Shown in pieces: positions 9,278 through 17,882 of a stretch of DNA of 64,000 nucleotides. The notes below the pieces were generated by a model that was given only the letters and a program-made list of their open reading frames with translations, was not told the DNA's origin and made no database searches. Numbering within the stretch: the first letter of the stretch is position 1; each line of letters begins with the position of its first letter. Origin of the DNA: Thermasporomyces composti. GTDB lineage: Bacteria > Actinomycetota > Actinomycetes > Propionibacteriales > Actinopolymorphaceae. The stretch covers positions 2,480,001 to 2,544,000 of the forward strand of contig NZ_QTUC01000001.1 in the NCBI RefSeq assembly GCF_003386795.1. Reading direction: 5' to 3'. The translations under genes and the position numbers were made by a program.

Positions 9278-11041
9278 ATGTCTCGTCCCACCTCGTCCCA
9301 CGCCCGTCGCACCGTTCTGCGCTGTCTGTGGCCAGGACGGCGTTCAGCCGTAGCCCTAGGTGTCGCGATCCTGGTCGCCACCGTCCTGCCGCTGCTCGCG
9401 CCGCAGCTCACACGCGACTTCGTCGATGGAGCGATCGCGGGGGAGCCCGTCCGTCACCTGATCACGCTCGCGGTGGGCTACCTCGCGCTGTCGATCGCTG
9501 GCCAGGCCGCGCGCATGGTGACCGCCTGGCTCGCGAGCCGGTTGGCGTGGGACGGCACCAACCGGCTGCGGGAGACACTCGCCGAGCACGCGCTCAGCCT
9601 CGACATGGGGTACCACGGCAAACGGACCCCGGGGGAGATGATCGAGCGGGTGGACGGCGACGTGGTGGCGCTCGCCGAGTTCGTCGTGGCGTTCCTCATG
9701 GACGTCGTCGCCAGCCTGCTGCTCCTGGTGGGCGTGCTGGTCGTCGTCCTCGCCGTCGACCTGCGCATCGGCGTGATCCTCGTCGTGTACTGCGCCGCGG
9801 TCGGCCTCGCCATGGCGCGCGCCCAGCGCATGGCGGTGCCGTCGGCGACCAAGGTACGGGAGGCCTTCGCAGCGCTCTTCGGCAACCTCGAGGAACGCCT
9901 CGCTGGCGCTGAGGACATCCGGGCGAACGGCGCCGGCGCGCACGTGGTCAACCGCTTTCACCAGACCAGCGCCGACGTCTTTCGGGCCGACCTGCGGGCC
10001 GAGCGGATCGGGAGCGCGCTCTTCGCCGGCACCAACACGGCGTTCGCGCTCGGGACCGCGATCGTCCTCGGTCTCGCGGCATGGACACAGCAGGCCGGCA
10101 CGCTCAGCGTCGGGACCGCGGTCCTGCTCTTCCAGTACATGCAGATGGTGCGGACGCCGTTCGAGCGGATCATCGACCAGCTGCAGCAGTATCAGAAGGC
10201 CCTGGCGTCGGTCGCGCGGATCGGCGAGCTGCTCGCCGAACGTCGGACGCTCATCGAGCCCGCGAGCCCGCGTCCACTGCCCGAGACAGGCCCGCTCAGC
10301 GTGGAGCTGGACCGGGTCAGCTTCGCCTACGCCGACGACGGTGAGCTGGTGCTGTCCGACGTCAACCTGTGGTTGGCGCCCGGCGAGACGCTGGGGTTGG
10401 TCGGCCGTACCGGTAGCGGGAAGACCACGATCGGTCGGCTGGTGCTGCGCTTGTACGACCCGACCGAGGGTGCCGTACGGGTCGGCGGCGTCGACCTGCG
10501 CGACACCGACCTGGCGTCGGTACGCCGGCGGATCGGCGTGGTCACCCAGGACGTCCAACTGTTCGCCGCGAGCGTCCGCGACAACCTGACGCTGTTCCGT
10601 CCGGAGCTCGCCGACGATCGACGCCTCACCGAGGTGCTCACCGAGGTCGGCTTGGCGGAGTGGCTCGCCGACCTCCCGGACGGCCTCGACACCGTGCTCG
10701 GGTCCCAGGCGAGCGGGGTGTCGGCAGGAGAGGCGCAGCTCCTCGCGTTCGCTCGGGCGTTCCTCACCGACCCCGGCGTGGTGGTCTTGGACGAGGCGTC
10801 GAGCCGGCTCGACCCGGTGACCGAGCTGCGGATCGAGTCGGCGATGGACCGGTTGCTCGCGGGGCGTACCGGCATCCTCATCGCGCACCGCCTGTCCTCC
10901 CTCGCCCGCGTCGACAAGATCGCGGTGATCGAGGACGGTCGGGTGGTCGAGTACGGCCTCCGCAAGGACCTGGTGGCCGATCCCGAGAGCCGCTTCTCGC
11001 GTTTGCTGGCCATGGCGGGCCTGGGGCAGGTGGTCACGTGA
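9278..11041 (+). CDS. ABC exporter half-transporter with degenerate signature motif
   Basis: Type IV (exporter-fold) ABC protein of 587 aa with an N-terminal transmembrane domain (six helices, residues about 20-310) fused to a nucleotide-binding domain. The Walker A GRTGSGKTT (about residue 375), Q-loop VVTQD, Walker B VVVLDEASS and H-loop LIAHR are intact, but the LSGGQ signature is replaced by VSAGEAQ. Such degenerate signatures are typical of one half of heterodimeric exporters, leaving one canonical ATP site. The partner gene follows with a 4-bp overlap. The cargo is not evident. The start at ATG 9278 lacks a Shine-Dalgarno site; see the promoter entry. Confidence 0.9.
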   Translation: MSRPTSSHARRTVLRCLWPGRRSAVALGVAILVATVLPLLAPQLTRDFVDGAIAGEPVRHLITLAVGYLALSIAGQAARMVTAWLASRLAWDGTNRLRETLAEHALSLDMGYHGKRTPGEMIERVDGDVVALAEFVVAFLMDVVASLLLLVGVLVVVLAVDLRIGVILVVYCAAVGLAMARAQRMAVPSATKVREAFAALFGNLEERLAGAEDIRANGAGAHVVNRFHQTSADVFRADLRAERIGSALFAGTNTAFALGTAIVLGLAAWTQQAGTLSVGTAVLLFQYMQMVRTPFERIIDQLQQYQKALASVARIGELLAERRTLIEPASPRPLPETGPLSVELDRVSFAYADDGELVLSDVNLWLAPGETLGLVGRTGSGKTTIGRLVLRLYDPTEGAVRVGGVDLRDTDLASVRRRIGVVTQDVQLFAASVRDNLTLFRPELADDRRLTEVLTEVGLAEWLADLPDGLDTVLGSQASGVSAGEAQLLAFARAFLTDPGVVVLDEASSRLDPVTELRIESAMDRLLAGRTGILIAHRLSSLARVDKIAVIEDGRVVEYGLRKDLVADPESRFSRLLAMAGLGQVVT

Positions 11042-12897
11042 ACATCCGGTCGGTCCTGCTGGTGGCGGCTCGGGCCATCTCGTACAGCCCACGTGAGTAC
11101 GTGGGTGGCGGCCTCCTGTGGGCGACGGTCTTCTCCATCCCGGTCCTCACCGGGCTCGTCCTCAAGGCACTGTTCGATCAGCTCAGCGGTCACCGCCCGG
11201 CGAGCTTCGAGGACGCTCTGTGGCTGTGTGCCGCGCTCGTCGCCGTGGAGGCCACGCGAGGGTTGACGCTGTGGCTCGCGATGAGCGTCTGGACCTCGTG
11301 GTGGAACAAGACGGCGACGATCATCCGCGCCAACGTGCTGCGGTCGATCCTCACCTCGCGAGGCCCAGCGGCGACCCGTCTCCCACACTCGTCAGGGGAG
11401 GCCATCGGACGGTTCCGGGACGACGTCCACGACCTGGTGATGCTGGTCGACAACCTGGTGGACGTCTTCAGCGCGGTGCTGATGGCCACCGCCGCGTTCA
11501 CCATCATGGGCTCGATCGACCCCGTGATCACTCTGGTCCTGGTGCTGCCGTTCACCGCCTTGGTGGTCCTGACCCGGCTGCTGAACGAGGTGATCCGGCG
11601 CGTCCACGCGCGTGCTCGCCGACTGGGCGCCGCGGTGACGGCGTTCGTCGGCGAGATCTTCTCCGGCGTCCTCTCGATCAAGACCGCCGGCGCGGAGGCC
11701 GCCGTCCTCGAGCGTCTCCGCGAGCACAACCGGCGGCGCCGCGAGGCTGCTGTCAAGGACCGGTTGGCGATGGACATGCTCGACACCGCGACCGAGGCGA
11801 CCGTCGGCCTCAGCATCGGCCTGGTTCTCCTGCTCGCGGCCTCTGCTATGCACCGCGGCGACTTCACCGTCGGCGACCTGGCGCTGTTCACGAGCTACGC
11901 CGGCTGGCTGATGATGGTGCCGCGCACCTTCGGCCGCATCCTGTACCGGCTGCCACAGGCCTCGGTGGCGATCGAGCGGCTCACCCGGTTGATGGCGGCG
12001 GACGAGGACGCCGACGACCTGTCGCGGAACACCGGATTTTGGTTCACCGAGGACCCACCGCCGGTGATGACCGCCGTGCCCGCCAGGGACGATCCGCTCG
12101 AGGTGCTCGAGGCGCGTGGTCTCACCGTGCGGTATCCCGAGAACGGCCGTGGCGTGGAGGCGGTCGACGTGCGCATCGAGCGAGGCTCGTTCACCGTCGT
12201 CACGGGAGCGGTCGGTGCTGGCAAGACGACGTTGATTCGGGCTCTGCTGGGACTGCTGCCGTTGGACGCCGGGCTGATCACCTGGAATGGCCGGCGGGTC
12301 GACGACCCTGGGACGTTCCTCGTGCCCAACCGGGTCGCCTACGTCAGCCAGGTGCCTCGCCTGTTCTCGGAGACGCTGCGCGAGAACCTCCTCCTCGGCT
12401 GGCCGGCGGACGGCGACCAGCTGGAGCGGGCGCTCACCCTGGCGGCACTCGACCGGGACCTCGCCGAGATGCCCGACGGGCTCGACACCGTGGTCGGCCC
12501 ACGCGGTGTCCGACTCTCCGGCGGACAGGTGCAGCGCGCCACGGCGGCCCGCGCGCTGGTCCGCGCACCCGACCTCCTCGTCGTCGACGACCTGTCGTCC
12601 GCGCTGGATGTCGAGACCGAGCAGGTGCTCTGGGATCGGATCGCGGCGGCGGCCAAGGACGGCCGTGGTCCGGCGACGTTGCTCGTGGTGTCGCACCGTC
12701 GTGCGGCGTTGGAGCGAGCCGACCAGGTGGTGGTGCTCGATCGCGGGCGTGTGGTGGGGTCAGGGTCGCTGCCTGACCTGCTGCTCACCTGCCCGGAGAT
12801 GCGCCGCCTGTGGAACGAGGAGCTCGTCGTCGAGGCGGAGGAGGACGGTCGTCGCGTGGACGCGCGGCGAGCCGGTGACGTCTCGTCGACGAGGTGA
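11038..12897 (+). CDS. ABC exporter half-transporter, partner subunit
   Basis: Second half of the heterodimeric exporter, 619 aa, starting at GTG 11038 inside the stop of the first gene (GTGA overlap), so the two are translationally coupled. It has an N-terminal transmembrane domain (about 20-310), then an NBD with Walker A GAVGAGKTT, a canonical LSGGQVQR signature, Walker B LLVVDDLSSALD and H-loop VVSHRR. The aspartate in VVDDL sits where the usual catalytic glutamate after Walker B would be. With the partner's altered signature, the two composite sites are unequal. It likely exports a lipid, peptide or drug. The C-terminal tail (VEAEEDGRRVDARRAGD) is charged. Confidence 0.9.
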   Translation: MNIRSVLLVAARAISYSPREYVGGGLLWATVFSIPVLTGLVLKALFDQLSGHRPASFEDALWLCAALVAVEATRGLTLWLAMSVWTSWWNKTATIIRANVLRSILTSRGPAATRLPHSSGEAIGRFRDDVHDLVMLVDNLVDVFSAVLMATAAFTIMGSIDPVITLVLVLPFTALVVLTRLLNEVIRRVHARARRLGAAVTAFVGEIFSGVLSIKTAGAEAAVLERLREHNRRRREAAVKDRLAMDMLDTATEATVGLSIGLVLLLAASAMHRGDFTVGDLALFTSYAGWLMMVPRTFGRILYRLPQASVAIERLTRLMAADEDADDLSRNTGFWFTEDPPPVMTAVPARDDPLEVLEARGLTVRYPENGRGVEAVDVRIERGSFTVVTGAVGAGKTTLIRALLGLLPLDAGLITWNGRRVDDPGTFLVPNRVAYVSQVPRLFSETLRENLLLGWPADGDQLERALTLAALDRDLAEMPDGLDTVVGPRGVRLSGGQVQRATAARALVRAPDLLVVDDLSSALDVETEQVLWDRIAAAAKDGRGPATLLVVSHRRAALERADQVVVLDRGRVVGSGSLPDLLLTCPEMRRLWNEELVVEAEEDGRRVDARRAGDVSSTR

Positions 12898-12909
12898 GTG
12901 CCTCGTGAC

Positions 12910-12931
12910 GGCTCCCCGCCGTCGCGGAGCC
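12910..12931 (+). terminator. Hairpin after the exporter genes
   Basis: GGCTCC (12910-12915) pairs with GGAGCC (12926-12931) across a 10-nt loop, 13 bp after the exporter stop. Modest stem, no U-tract. Confidence 0.4.
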
Positions 12932-13067
12932 ACGTGGGCGCGGCGGAAGCGGGGGCAGCCGCGAGTTCATGAGGATGCCCGTTCCTGGCCATCTCGTGGC
13001 GTACTCGTCGCCTCGACGCTGATCTAGCGTCGTTCGAGGATCACGACCGTGGGGGGAGGACCGGGGT

Positions 13068-14612
13068 ATGTCCGCGACGATGGATCGGCGCGCCCTGCTT
13101 CGTACAGGTGGGGTGCTCGCGGCTGGCGCCACCATCAACCTGCTTCCGGGGAACTTGCTTCCCGGGGTCGCGTTCGCCGCCCCGACCAACGGGGAGACGC
13201 GACAGACGAAGACGGTGACCGGGACGTTCCAGCCCAGCATCCCGGACTGGTACTACATCCCGGTCGACGTGCCGCATGGGGTGCGTCAGATCGAGGTCGT
13301 GTACTCCTACGACCGACCCTCCGTGCCCCCGGGTGTCCGGGGCAACGCCCTCGACATCGGCATGTTCGGACCCGAAGGCCACCAGGTCGGCACGCCTCGC
13401 GGCTTTCGTGGCTGGTCCGGCGGTTTCCGCGACCGGTTCACGATCAGTGCCTCGGAGGCGACACCTGGCTACATCGCCGGTCCGATCACGCCCGGTCGGT
13501 GGCACGTGATCCTCGGCCCGTACACCGTCGCGCCGCAAGGCATGAACTACCGCGTCGACATCACCGTGACGTTCGGACCGCCGGGGGCGCCGTTCCGGCC
13601 GAGCCCGGCGCCGACGACGGCGCCGGCCAAGGAGCGCGGCCGCGCGTGGTACCGAGGCGACGGGCACCTGCACACCATCCACTCCGACGGTCGGCGCACC
13701 CCGGAGGAGCTGGTCGCCGACGCGCGTGCGGCGGGACTGGACTTCGTGGTCTCCACCGAGCACAACACCCACAGCGCCCAGCTGGTCTGGGGTCAGTACG
13801 CCACCGACGACTTGCTGATCGTCAACGGTGAGGAGATCACCACCCGGTCCGGGCACTGGCTGGCGACCGGTCTGCCCGCCGGCAGCTGGATCGACTGGCG
13901 CTACCGCGCCGGGGATCCGAAGGACTTCCAACGCTTCGTGACGAAGGTGCACGCCCTGGGTGGCCTGGTCACCGCCGCGCACCCGTTCGCGAACTGCTTC
14001 GCGTGCGGCTACGAGTTCAGCTACCAGCTCGCCGACCTCGTCGAGGTGTGGAATGGGCCCTGGACGCCCGACGACGAGCAGGCCGTCTCGCTGTGGGACG
14101 GGCTGTTGCGCAGCGGCTGCTGGATCCCCGCGGTCGGCAACTCCGACGCGCATCGCCCGCCCAGTGACGGGTCCCCCGGCGACCTGGTGGGGTTGCCGCA
14201 GACCGTCGTCCTCGCCGACAGCTTGCGCACGCCGGACCTGCTGGCCGGACTGAAGGCGGGCCGCTGCTACCTGGCCGAGTCGGCGGAGGTCGAGGTGAGC
14301 TTCACCGCGTCGGCGGGCGGCACGTCGGCGGGGATCGGTGAGCGGCTCCCGGTCGACATCGGAGACCCGGTCACTGTCGAGGTGCGGGTGTCGGGGGTCC
14401 CAGAGACGACGGTGAGCATCCTTGACCAGAGTGGCCCGCGCGTGAGCGCTGACGTTCCGGCCGATGGCGCGCGGACGCTCACCTGGACCACCTACCCGAG
14501 ACACACTCAGTGGGTTCGCGTCGAGGTTCGGCGCGCGTCCGGCGGGCTCAACAGCACGACGCCGAACGCGATGGTGGCCATGACGAATCCCATCTTCCTC
14601 GGCCGTTCCTGA
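13068..14612 (+). CDS. Tat-exported CehA/McbA-type PHP metallohydrolase
   Basis: Predicted exported metal-dependent phosphoesterase-like protein of 514 aa. Start ATG 13068 follows GGGGGGAGG. A twin-arginine signal (DRRALLRTGG, then a hydrophobic stretch to about residue 38) suggests export of a folded metalloprotein. Residues about 40-180 form a beta-rich domain. The PHP core begins at about 200 with GHLHTIHSDG, followed by STEHNTH, VTAAHPFANC and AVGNSDAHR, all metal-binding motifs of the PHP/CehA superfamily. CehA and McbA themselves are carbaryl hydrolases, but most relatives have unknown substrates, probably esters or phosphodiesters. A short beta domain closes the chain. It follows the ABC exporter by 170 bp. 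Confidence 0.85.
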   Translation: MSATMDRRALLRTGGVLAAGATINLLPGNLLPGVAFAAPTNGETRQTKTVTGTFQPSIPDWYYIPVDVPHGVRQIEVVYSYDRPSVPPGVRGNALDIGMFGPEGHQVGTPRGFRGWSGGFRDRFTISASEATPGYIAGPITPGRWHVILGPYTVAPQGMNYRVDITVTFGPPGAPFRPSPAPTTAPAKERGRAWYRGDGHLHTIHSDGRRTPEELVADARAAGLDFVVSTEHNTHSAQLVWGQYATDDLLIVNGEEITTRSGHWLATGLPAGSWIDWRYRAGDPKDFQRFVTKVHALGGLVTAAHPFANCFACGYEFSYQLADLVEVWNGPWTPDDEQAVSLWDGLLRSGCWIPAVGNSDAHRPPSDGSPGDLVGLPQTVVLADSLRTPDLLAGLKAGRCYLAESAEVEVSFTASAGGTSAGIGERLPVDIGDPVTVEVRVSGVPETTVSILDQSGPRVSADVPADGARTLTWTTYPRHTQWVRVEVRRASGGLNSTTPNAMVAMTNPIFLGRS

Positions 14613-14770
14613 TCGACTCTGTCGAGAGCTCAGGCTCGCGGATGTACGTGGCTCGTCACGATCGACACGCGTTACGACGTCGTGGTGGCGGACCGTGACG
14701 CCGTGTCCAGGCAATGAGAAGTCCGTCTCATATTTTTGCCAGCCGCCTCGACGTTCTGTACTTTCGAGGC

Positions 14771-14850
14771 GCAGTCACGAGTGCCAGCGTCAAGCCCCGG
14801 CTTGCTGGCCGGCAACCCGCAGACGTGTGGGGTGCCCCGGGTGAGGACTC
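14771..14850 (+). promoter_or_regulatory. SAM-IV-type S-adenosylmethionine riboswitch
   Basis: The aptamer core is recognisable: GAGTGCCAGCGTCAAGC (from 14779), then CCCCGGCTTGCTGGCCGG with GGCAACC, and GTGGGGTGCCCCGGGTGAGGAC further on. The closing P1 stem pairs AGTC (14773-14776) with GACT (14846-14849). This order matches SAM-IV riboswitches of actinobacteria. An adjacent hairpin (about 14852-14873, one bulge) may be part of the pseudoknot or expression platform. Known SAM-IV elements turn sulfur-metabolism genes off when SAM is plentiful. It stands upstream of a leader peptide and the transporter operon. I worked from motif recall only, so the split between SAM-I and SAM-IV is less certain than the SAM call. 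Confidence 0.85.
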
Positions 14851-14897
14851 GGCCCGACCACGGCGGTCCGGGCAAACGTCGATCCTGAAGGAGCGTC

Positions 14898-14975
14898 ATG
14901 GTGCTGAACAGGTTGTTCACGCGCCGCCGTCACATCGATCTGCTCCGCGTCGCCAGCGCGTCCTGTTGTCGCTGA
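14898..14975 (+). CDS. Cys-containing leader peptide
   Basis: A 25-aa open frame with an AAGGAG site 4 nt upstream. It encodes TRRRHIDLLRVASASCCR at its C-terminus. Peptides ending RRRHIDLLRV...C are a recurrent class in front of sulfur-assimilation genes of actinobacteria. The two adjacent Cys codons just before the stop suggest ribosome stalling when cysteinyl-tRNA is scarce. It lies 48 bp after the SAM riboswitch and 201 bp before the permease start. The interval 14976-15176 has no gene, but partial inverted repeats that could form alternative hairpins. Confidence 0.75.
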   Translation: MVLNRLFTRRRHIDLLRVASASCCR

Positions 14976-15176
14976 CCTCGTCATCCCCGCTTCTCGCGAG
15001 GCGTCGCCGACGAACGTCAGCCGCCTGTTCCGGCGTCTCGGCTGTGGTCGCGCCTGATGCCGGCCCAGAAGCGAAGCCCTCCAAGCGACAAAGCGATTTT
15101 CCCTTATCTGCCGCGACCTTCCCGCTCGTCCGTTTTTGTCCCCTTGACGAAGCTCGATTTCTCACGGAGTCCGCGC

Positions 15177-15989
15177 ATGACGACGACCTCTGTGCCGTCG
15201 ACGGCATCACAGCGCCGCCGCGTGACGTTGGTCGCTGGCCAAGTGGCGCTGCTGTTCGGGCTGCTCGCGGTCGCGGAGCTTCTCGTCCGAACCGGGCTGG
15301 TGTCGAGCCTCTACCTCCCCGCCCCGACCAGTGTCGTGACCGAGATCGGGGAGCTTCTCGCCGGCGGTTCGGACTTCTACACCAACCTCAGCGTCACGCT
15401 CCGGGAGTTCATCACCGGATACCTCCTCGCGGTCGTCGGGGGGATCGCGACCGGGCTGTTCTTGGTGCTGGTGCCCCACGCCGAGAACTTCTTCCGACCG
15501 TTCCTCGCCGCTTTCATGGCGGTGCCGAAGGTGACGATCATCCCGCTGCTGACCCTGTGGTTCGGCCTTGGCCTCTCCCACAAGGTCATCATCGTCTTCC
15601 TGTTCTGCTTCTTCCCGATCGTCTACAACACCATCGCCGGGGTGAAGCAGACGTCTCCCGACCACGTGAAGGTGGCTCGGGCCTTGCGAGCTCGACGCCG
15701 GCAGATCATCGTCAAAGTGATCCTGCCCTCGGCGATCCCCACGATCCTCGCGGCGCTGCGAGTCGAAGCGGCGTCCGCGCTCGTCGGCGCCATCTTCGGC
15801 GAGATGGTCGCCTCGCGCGCGGGCCTGGGGAACGGCCTCAACGAGGCGACGGCACTCTACGACACGCCCAAGGCGTTCGCCCTGATCATCCTCATCACGA
15901 TCGTCTCGATCGTCAGCGTCTCCACCATCGACCTCCTGGAGAAGAAGGTCTTCCTCAAGTGGCGACCCTCGCCCGCGCGACTTCGGTGA
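15177..15989 (+). CDS. SsuC/TauC-like ABC transporter permease
   Basis: Inner-membrane permease of 270 aa for a nitrate/sulfonate/taurine-type importer. About six transmembrane helices are visible, the first at LVAGQVALLFGLLAVAELLV. The cytoplasmic coupling motif is present as VARALRARRRQIIVKVILPSAIPTILAALR. Start ATG 15177 has GGAG 9 nt upstream. The frame is open further 5' (to 15057), but that extension is low-complexity and has no site. It is the first structural gene after the riboswitch and leader peptide and is followed by the binding protein and the ATPase, so the operon is probably controlled by sulfur status. The substrate is inferred to be a sulfur compound only from this regulation. 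Confidence 0.88.
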   Translation: MTTTSVPSTASQRRRVTLVAGQVALLFGLLAVAELLVRTGLVSSLYLPAPTSVVTEIGELLAGGSDFYTNLSVTLREFITGYLLAVVGGIATGLFLVLVPHAENFFRPFLAAFMAVPKVTIIPLLTLWFGLGLSHKVIIVFLFCFFPIVYNTIAGVKQTSPDHVKVARALRARRRQIIVKVILPSAIPTILAALRVEAASALVGAIFGEMVASRAGLGNGLNEATALYDTPKAFALIILITIVSIVSVSTIDLLEKKVFLKWRPSPARLR

Positions 15990-16076
15990 CCGTGGCACCG
16001 GGGTGAGATCGACCAACCGGGTGAGAGCGAGATGGACGACGCGACGCGGACCCACATTGAGAGAAGGAACCCACCA

Positions 16077-17090
16077 GTGACGACGAAGCGTTCTCGCGCC
16101 ACCGCCTTGATCGGCGCCGTACTGTCGGCCGGGCTGCTGCTCGCCGGCTGCGGGGGAGGCAGCGGTAGCGGCGGCACGAATGACTCCGGACGCATCAAGA
16201 TCACCTACGCCTCCTTCGCCGGTGTCACCGGCATGCCGGCGAAGTTCGGCCAGGAGAAGGGATTCTTCGAGGCCGAGGGTCTCGACGTCACGTTCGTGAC
16301 CGCTGAGGACCCTGTGGCGATCGTGTCGAGCGGTGACGCCGAGATCGCCGACTGCGACACGACCTCAGCGCTGATCGCGGCGGGTAAGGGCGCCCCGATC
16401 AAGATCGTCTCCTCCATGTATCGCCACAAGGGCCCGTTCTACCTGATCAGCCGGCCCGACATCGATCGCGTCGAGGACCTCAAGGGCAAGACGGTCGGCA
16501 TCGCCCGCAAGGGCGCCGGCCTCGAGGCGTACGTGCGCGTGATCCTCAAGAAGCACGGGCTGACCGAGAAGGACGTCACCCTGGTCCCCAACGGCACGCA
16601 CCAGGAGGCGTACGCCAGCCTGACCAACGGCCAGGTCGACGCGACCATCATCCACGAGCCCTTCGTCTCCCTCGCCGAGGCCGAGGGGACGGGCAAGCTG
16701 CTCGCCCGGGGATGGGACTACCTCCCGACCTTCCACACCGGCGTCGAGATCGCCAGCGAGCGCTTCATCAAGGAGAACCCCGAGGCGCTGAAGAAGTTCC
16801 TCACCGCCTACTTCAAGGCCGCCTCCTACGCGAAGGCGCATCCGGAGGAGTACCTCGACTTCGTCGAGAAGCAGTCCGACGTCGACCGGGAGGTGCTGAA
16901 GGCGGCGCTGGAGCGGGAGGAGCCGATCTGGGAGAACGACCCACGGGTGGACCTCGACGACTTGCGTGACACCCAGCAGATCCAGAAGGACCTGGGATTC
17001 CAGGACACGGTCTACGACCCGGAGGACCTGGTCGACACCTCCCAGATCCCCAGTCCTCAGGAGATCTCCGCGAAGGCTGACGCGAGGTAG
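16077..17090 (+). CDS. SsuA/NMT1-like substrate-binding lipoprotein
   Basis: Periplasmic-type binding protein anchored as a lipoprotein, 337 aa. I chose GTG 16077, preceded by GAAGG at a spacing of about 10. An upstream ATG at 16032 is possible but would put a charged segment before the signal. The lipobox LLLAGC gives the lipidated Cys25, followed by a Gly/Ser linker. The mature domain has the NMT1/SsuA pattern: YASFAGVTGMPAKFGQEKGFF, then DTTSALIAAGKGAPI, LKGKTVGIARKG and QVDATIIHEPF. These proteins bind alkanesulfonates, taurine, thiamine precursors or related ligands. Ligand identity is open; the upstream SAM riboswitch favours an organosulfur compound. Confidence 0.88.
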   Translation: MTTKRSRATALIGAVLSAGLLLAGCGGGSGSGGTNDSGRIKITYASFAGVTGMPAKFGQEKGFFEAEGLDVTFVTAEDPVAIVSSGDAEIADCDTTSALIAAGKGAPIKIVSSMYRHKGPFYLISRPDIDRVEDLKGKTVGIARKGAGLEAYVRVILKKHGLTEKDVTLVPNGTHQEAYASLTNGQVDATIIHEPFVSLAEAEGTGKLLARGWDYLPTFHTGVEIASERFIKENPEALKKFLTAYFKAASYAKAHPEEYLDFVEKQSDVDREVLKAALEREEPIWENDPRVDLDDLRDTQQIQKDLGFQDTVYDPEDLVDTSQIPSPQEISAKADAR

Positions 17091-17096
17091 GCGACC

Positions 17097-17882
17097 ATGG
17101 CTGGCTTCACTATCCAGGGTGTATCGAAGGTCTTCCCAGGACCTCCGCCGACCCAGGCGCTCCAGGGCATCAACCTGACCATCGGGGAGGGTGAGTTCGT
17201 CACCTTCCTCGGTCCCAGCGGCTGTGGCAAGAGCACCTTGCTCGAGATCATGGCCGGCTTGCAGCAGCCGACCGAGGGAGTCGTTCGCCTCGGTGGCGAG
17301 GAGGTCCGTGAGCCGAGCGAGAAGGTCGGCGTGGTCTTCCAGGACCCCTCCCTCTTCCCGTGGCGGACGGTCATCCGCAACGTCGAGCTGGGGTTGGAGC
17401 TGCGCGGCGTGCCGAAGGAGGAGCGCCGCGCGGTGGCCCGCGAATACCTGGCCATGGTGGGGCTGGCGGGGGTGGAGACCAAGTACCCGCACCAGCTGTC
17501 AGGCGGCATGCGGCAACGGGTCGGGATCGCCCGGGCGTTGGCGACCAGCCCCGAGGTCCTGCTCATGGACGAGCCGTTCGGCGCGGTCGACCACCTGACC
17601 CGGCTGCAGCTGCAGCACGACCTGCTCGACATCTGGATGCGGCACCGCCGCACCATCGTCTTCGTCACCCACGACGTGTCGGAGGCGGTGTACCTCGCGG
17701 ACCGGGTCGTGCTCTTCTCGCCGAGCCCGGGTCGGGTCCGTCGCGTCTGGAACGTCGACGTGCCGCGTCCACGTGCCCGGGATGATCTCGCGCTGGTGAA
17801 CCTGCAGAACGAGATCTACGCCGAGATCACCAGCCTGACCGCCGAGCGGGACGCCCGGCTTGTGGAGGGTGCCCATGCGTGA
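17097..17882 (+). CDS. SsuB/TauB-like ABC transporter ATPase
   Basis: ATPase subunit of 261 aa for the same importer, starting at ATG 17097, 6 bp after the binding-protein stop. Walker A GPSGCGKST, Q-loop VVFQDPSLFPW, signature LSGGMRQR, Walker B VLLMDEPFGAVD and H-loop FVTHD are all present. The Q-loop with FPW and the DVSEAVYLADRV segment are typical of the nitrate/sulfonate/taurine (SsuB, TauB, ThiZ) group. The permease precedes the binding protein, so the order is C-A-B. Its stop overlaps the next gene by 8 bp, linking transport to the downstream enzymes. Confidence 0.92.
   Translation: MAGFTIQGVSKVFPGPPPTQALQGINLTIGEGEFVTFLGPSGCGKSTLLEIMAGLQQPTEGVVRLGGEEVREPSEKVGVVFQDPSLFPWRTVIRNVELGLELRGVPKEERRAVAREYLAMVGLAGVETKYPHQLSGGMRQRVGIARALATSPEVLLMDEPFGAVDHLTRLQLQHDLLDIWMRHRRTIVFVTHDVSEAVYLADRVVLFSPSPGRVRRVWNVDVPRPRARDDLALVNLQNEIYAEITSLTAERDARLVEGAHA

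Noticed and set aside
14771-14850. SAM-I (S-box) as an alternative class
   Set aside because: The core GGCAACC is shared, but the order GAGTGCCAGCGTCAAGC...GGGGTGCCCCGGGTGA fits the actinobacterial SAM-IV form better. It is kept as a caveat in the entry.
15057-15176. N-terminal extension of the SsuC-like permease
   Set aside because: The frame is open, but the residues are not family-like and the ribosome binding site fits ATG 15177. The segment is better seen as leader/attenuator DNA.
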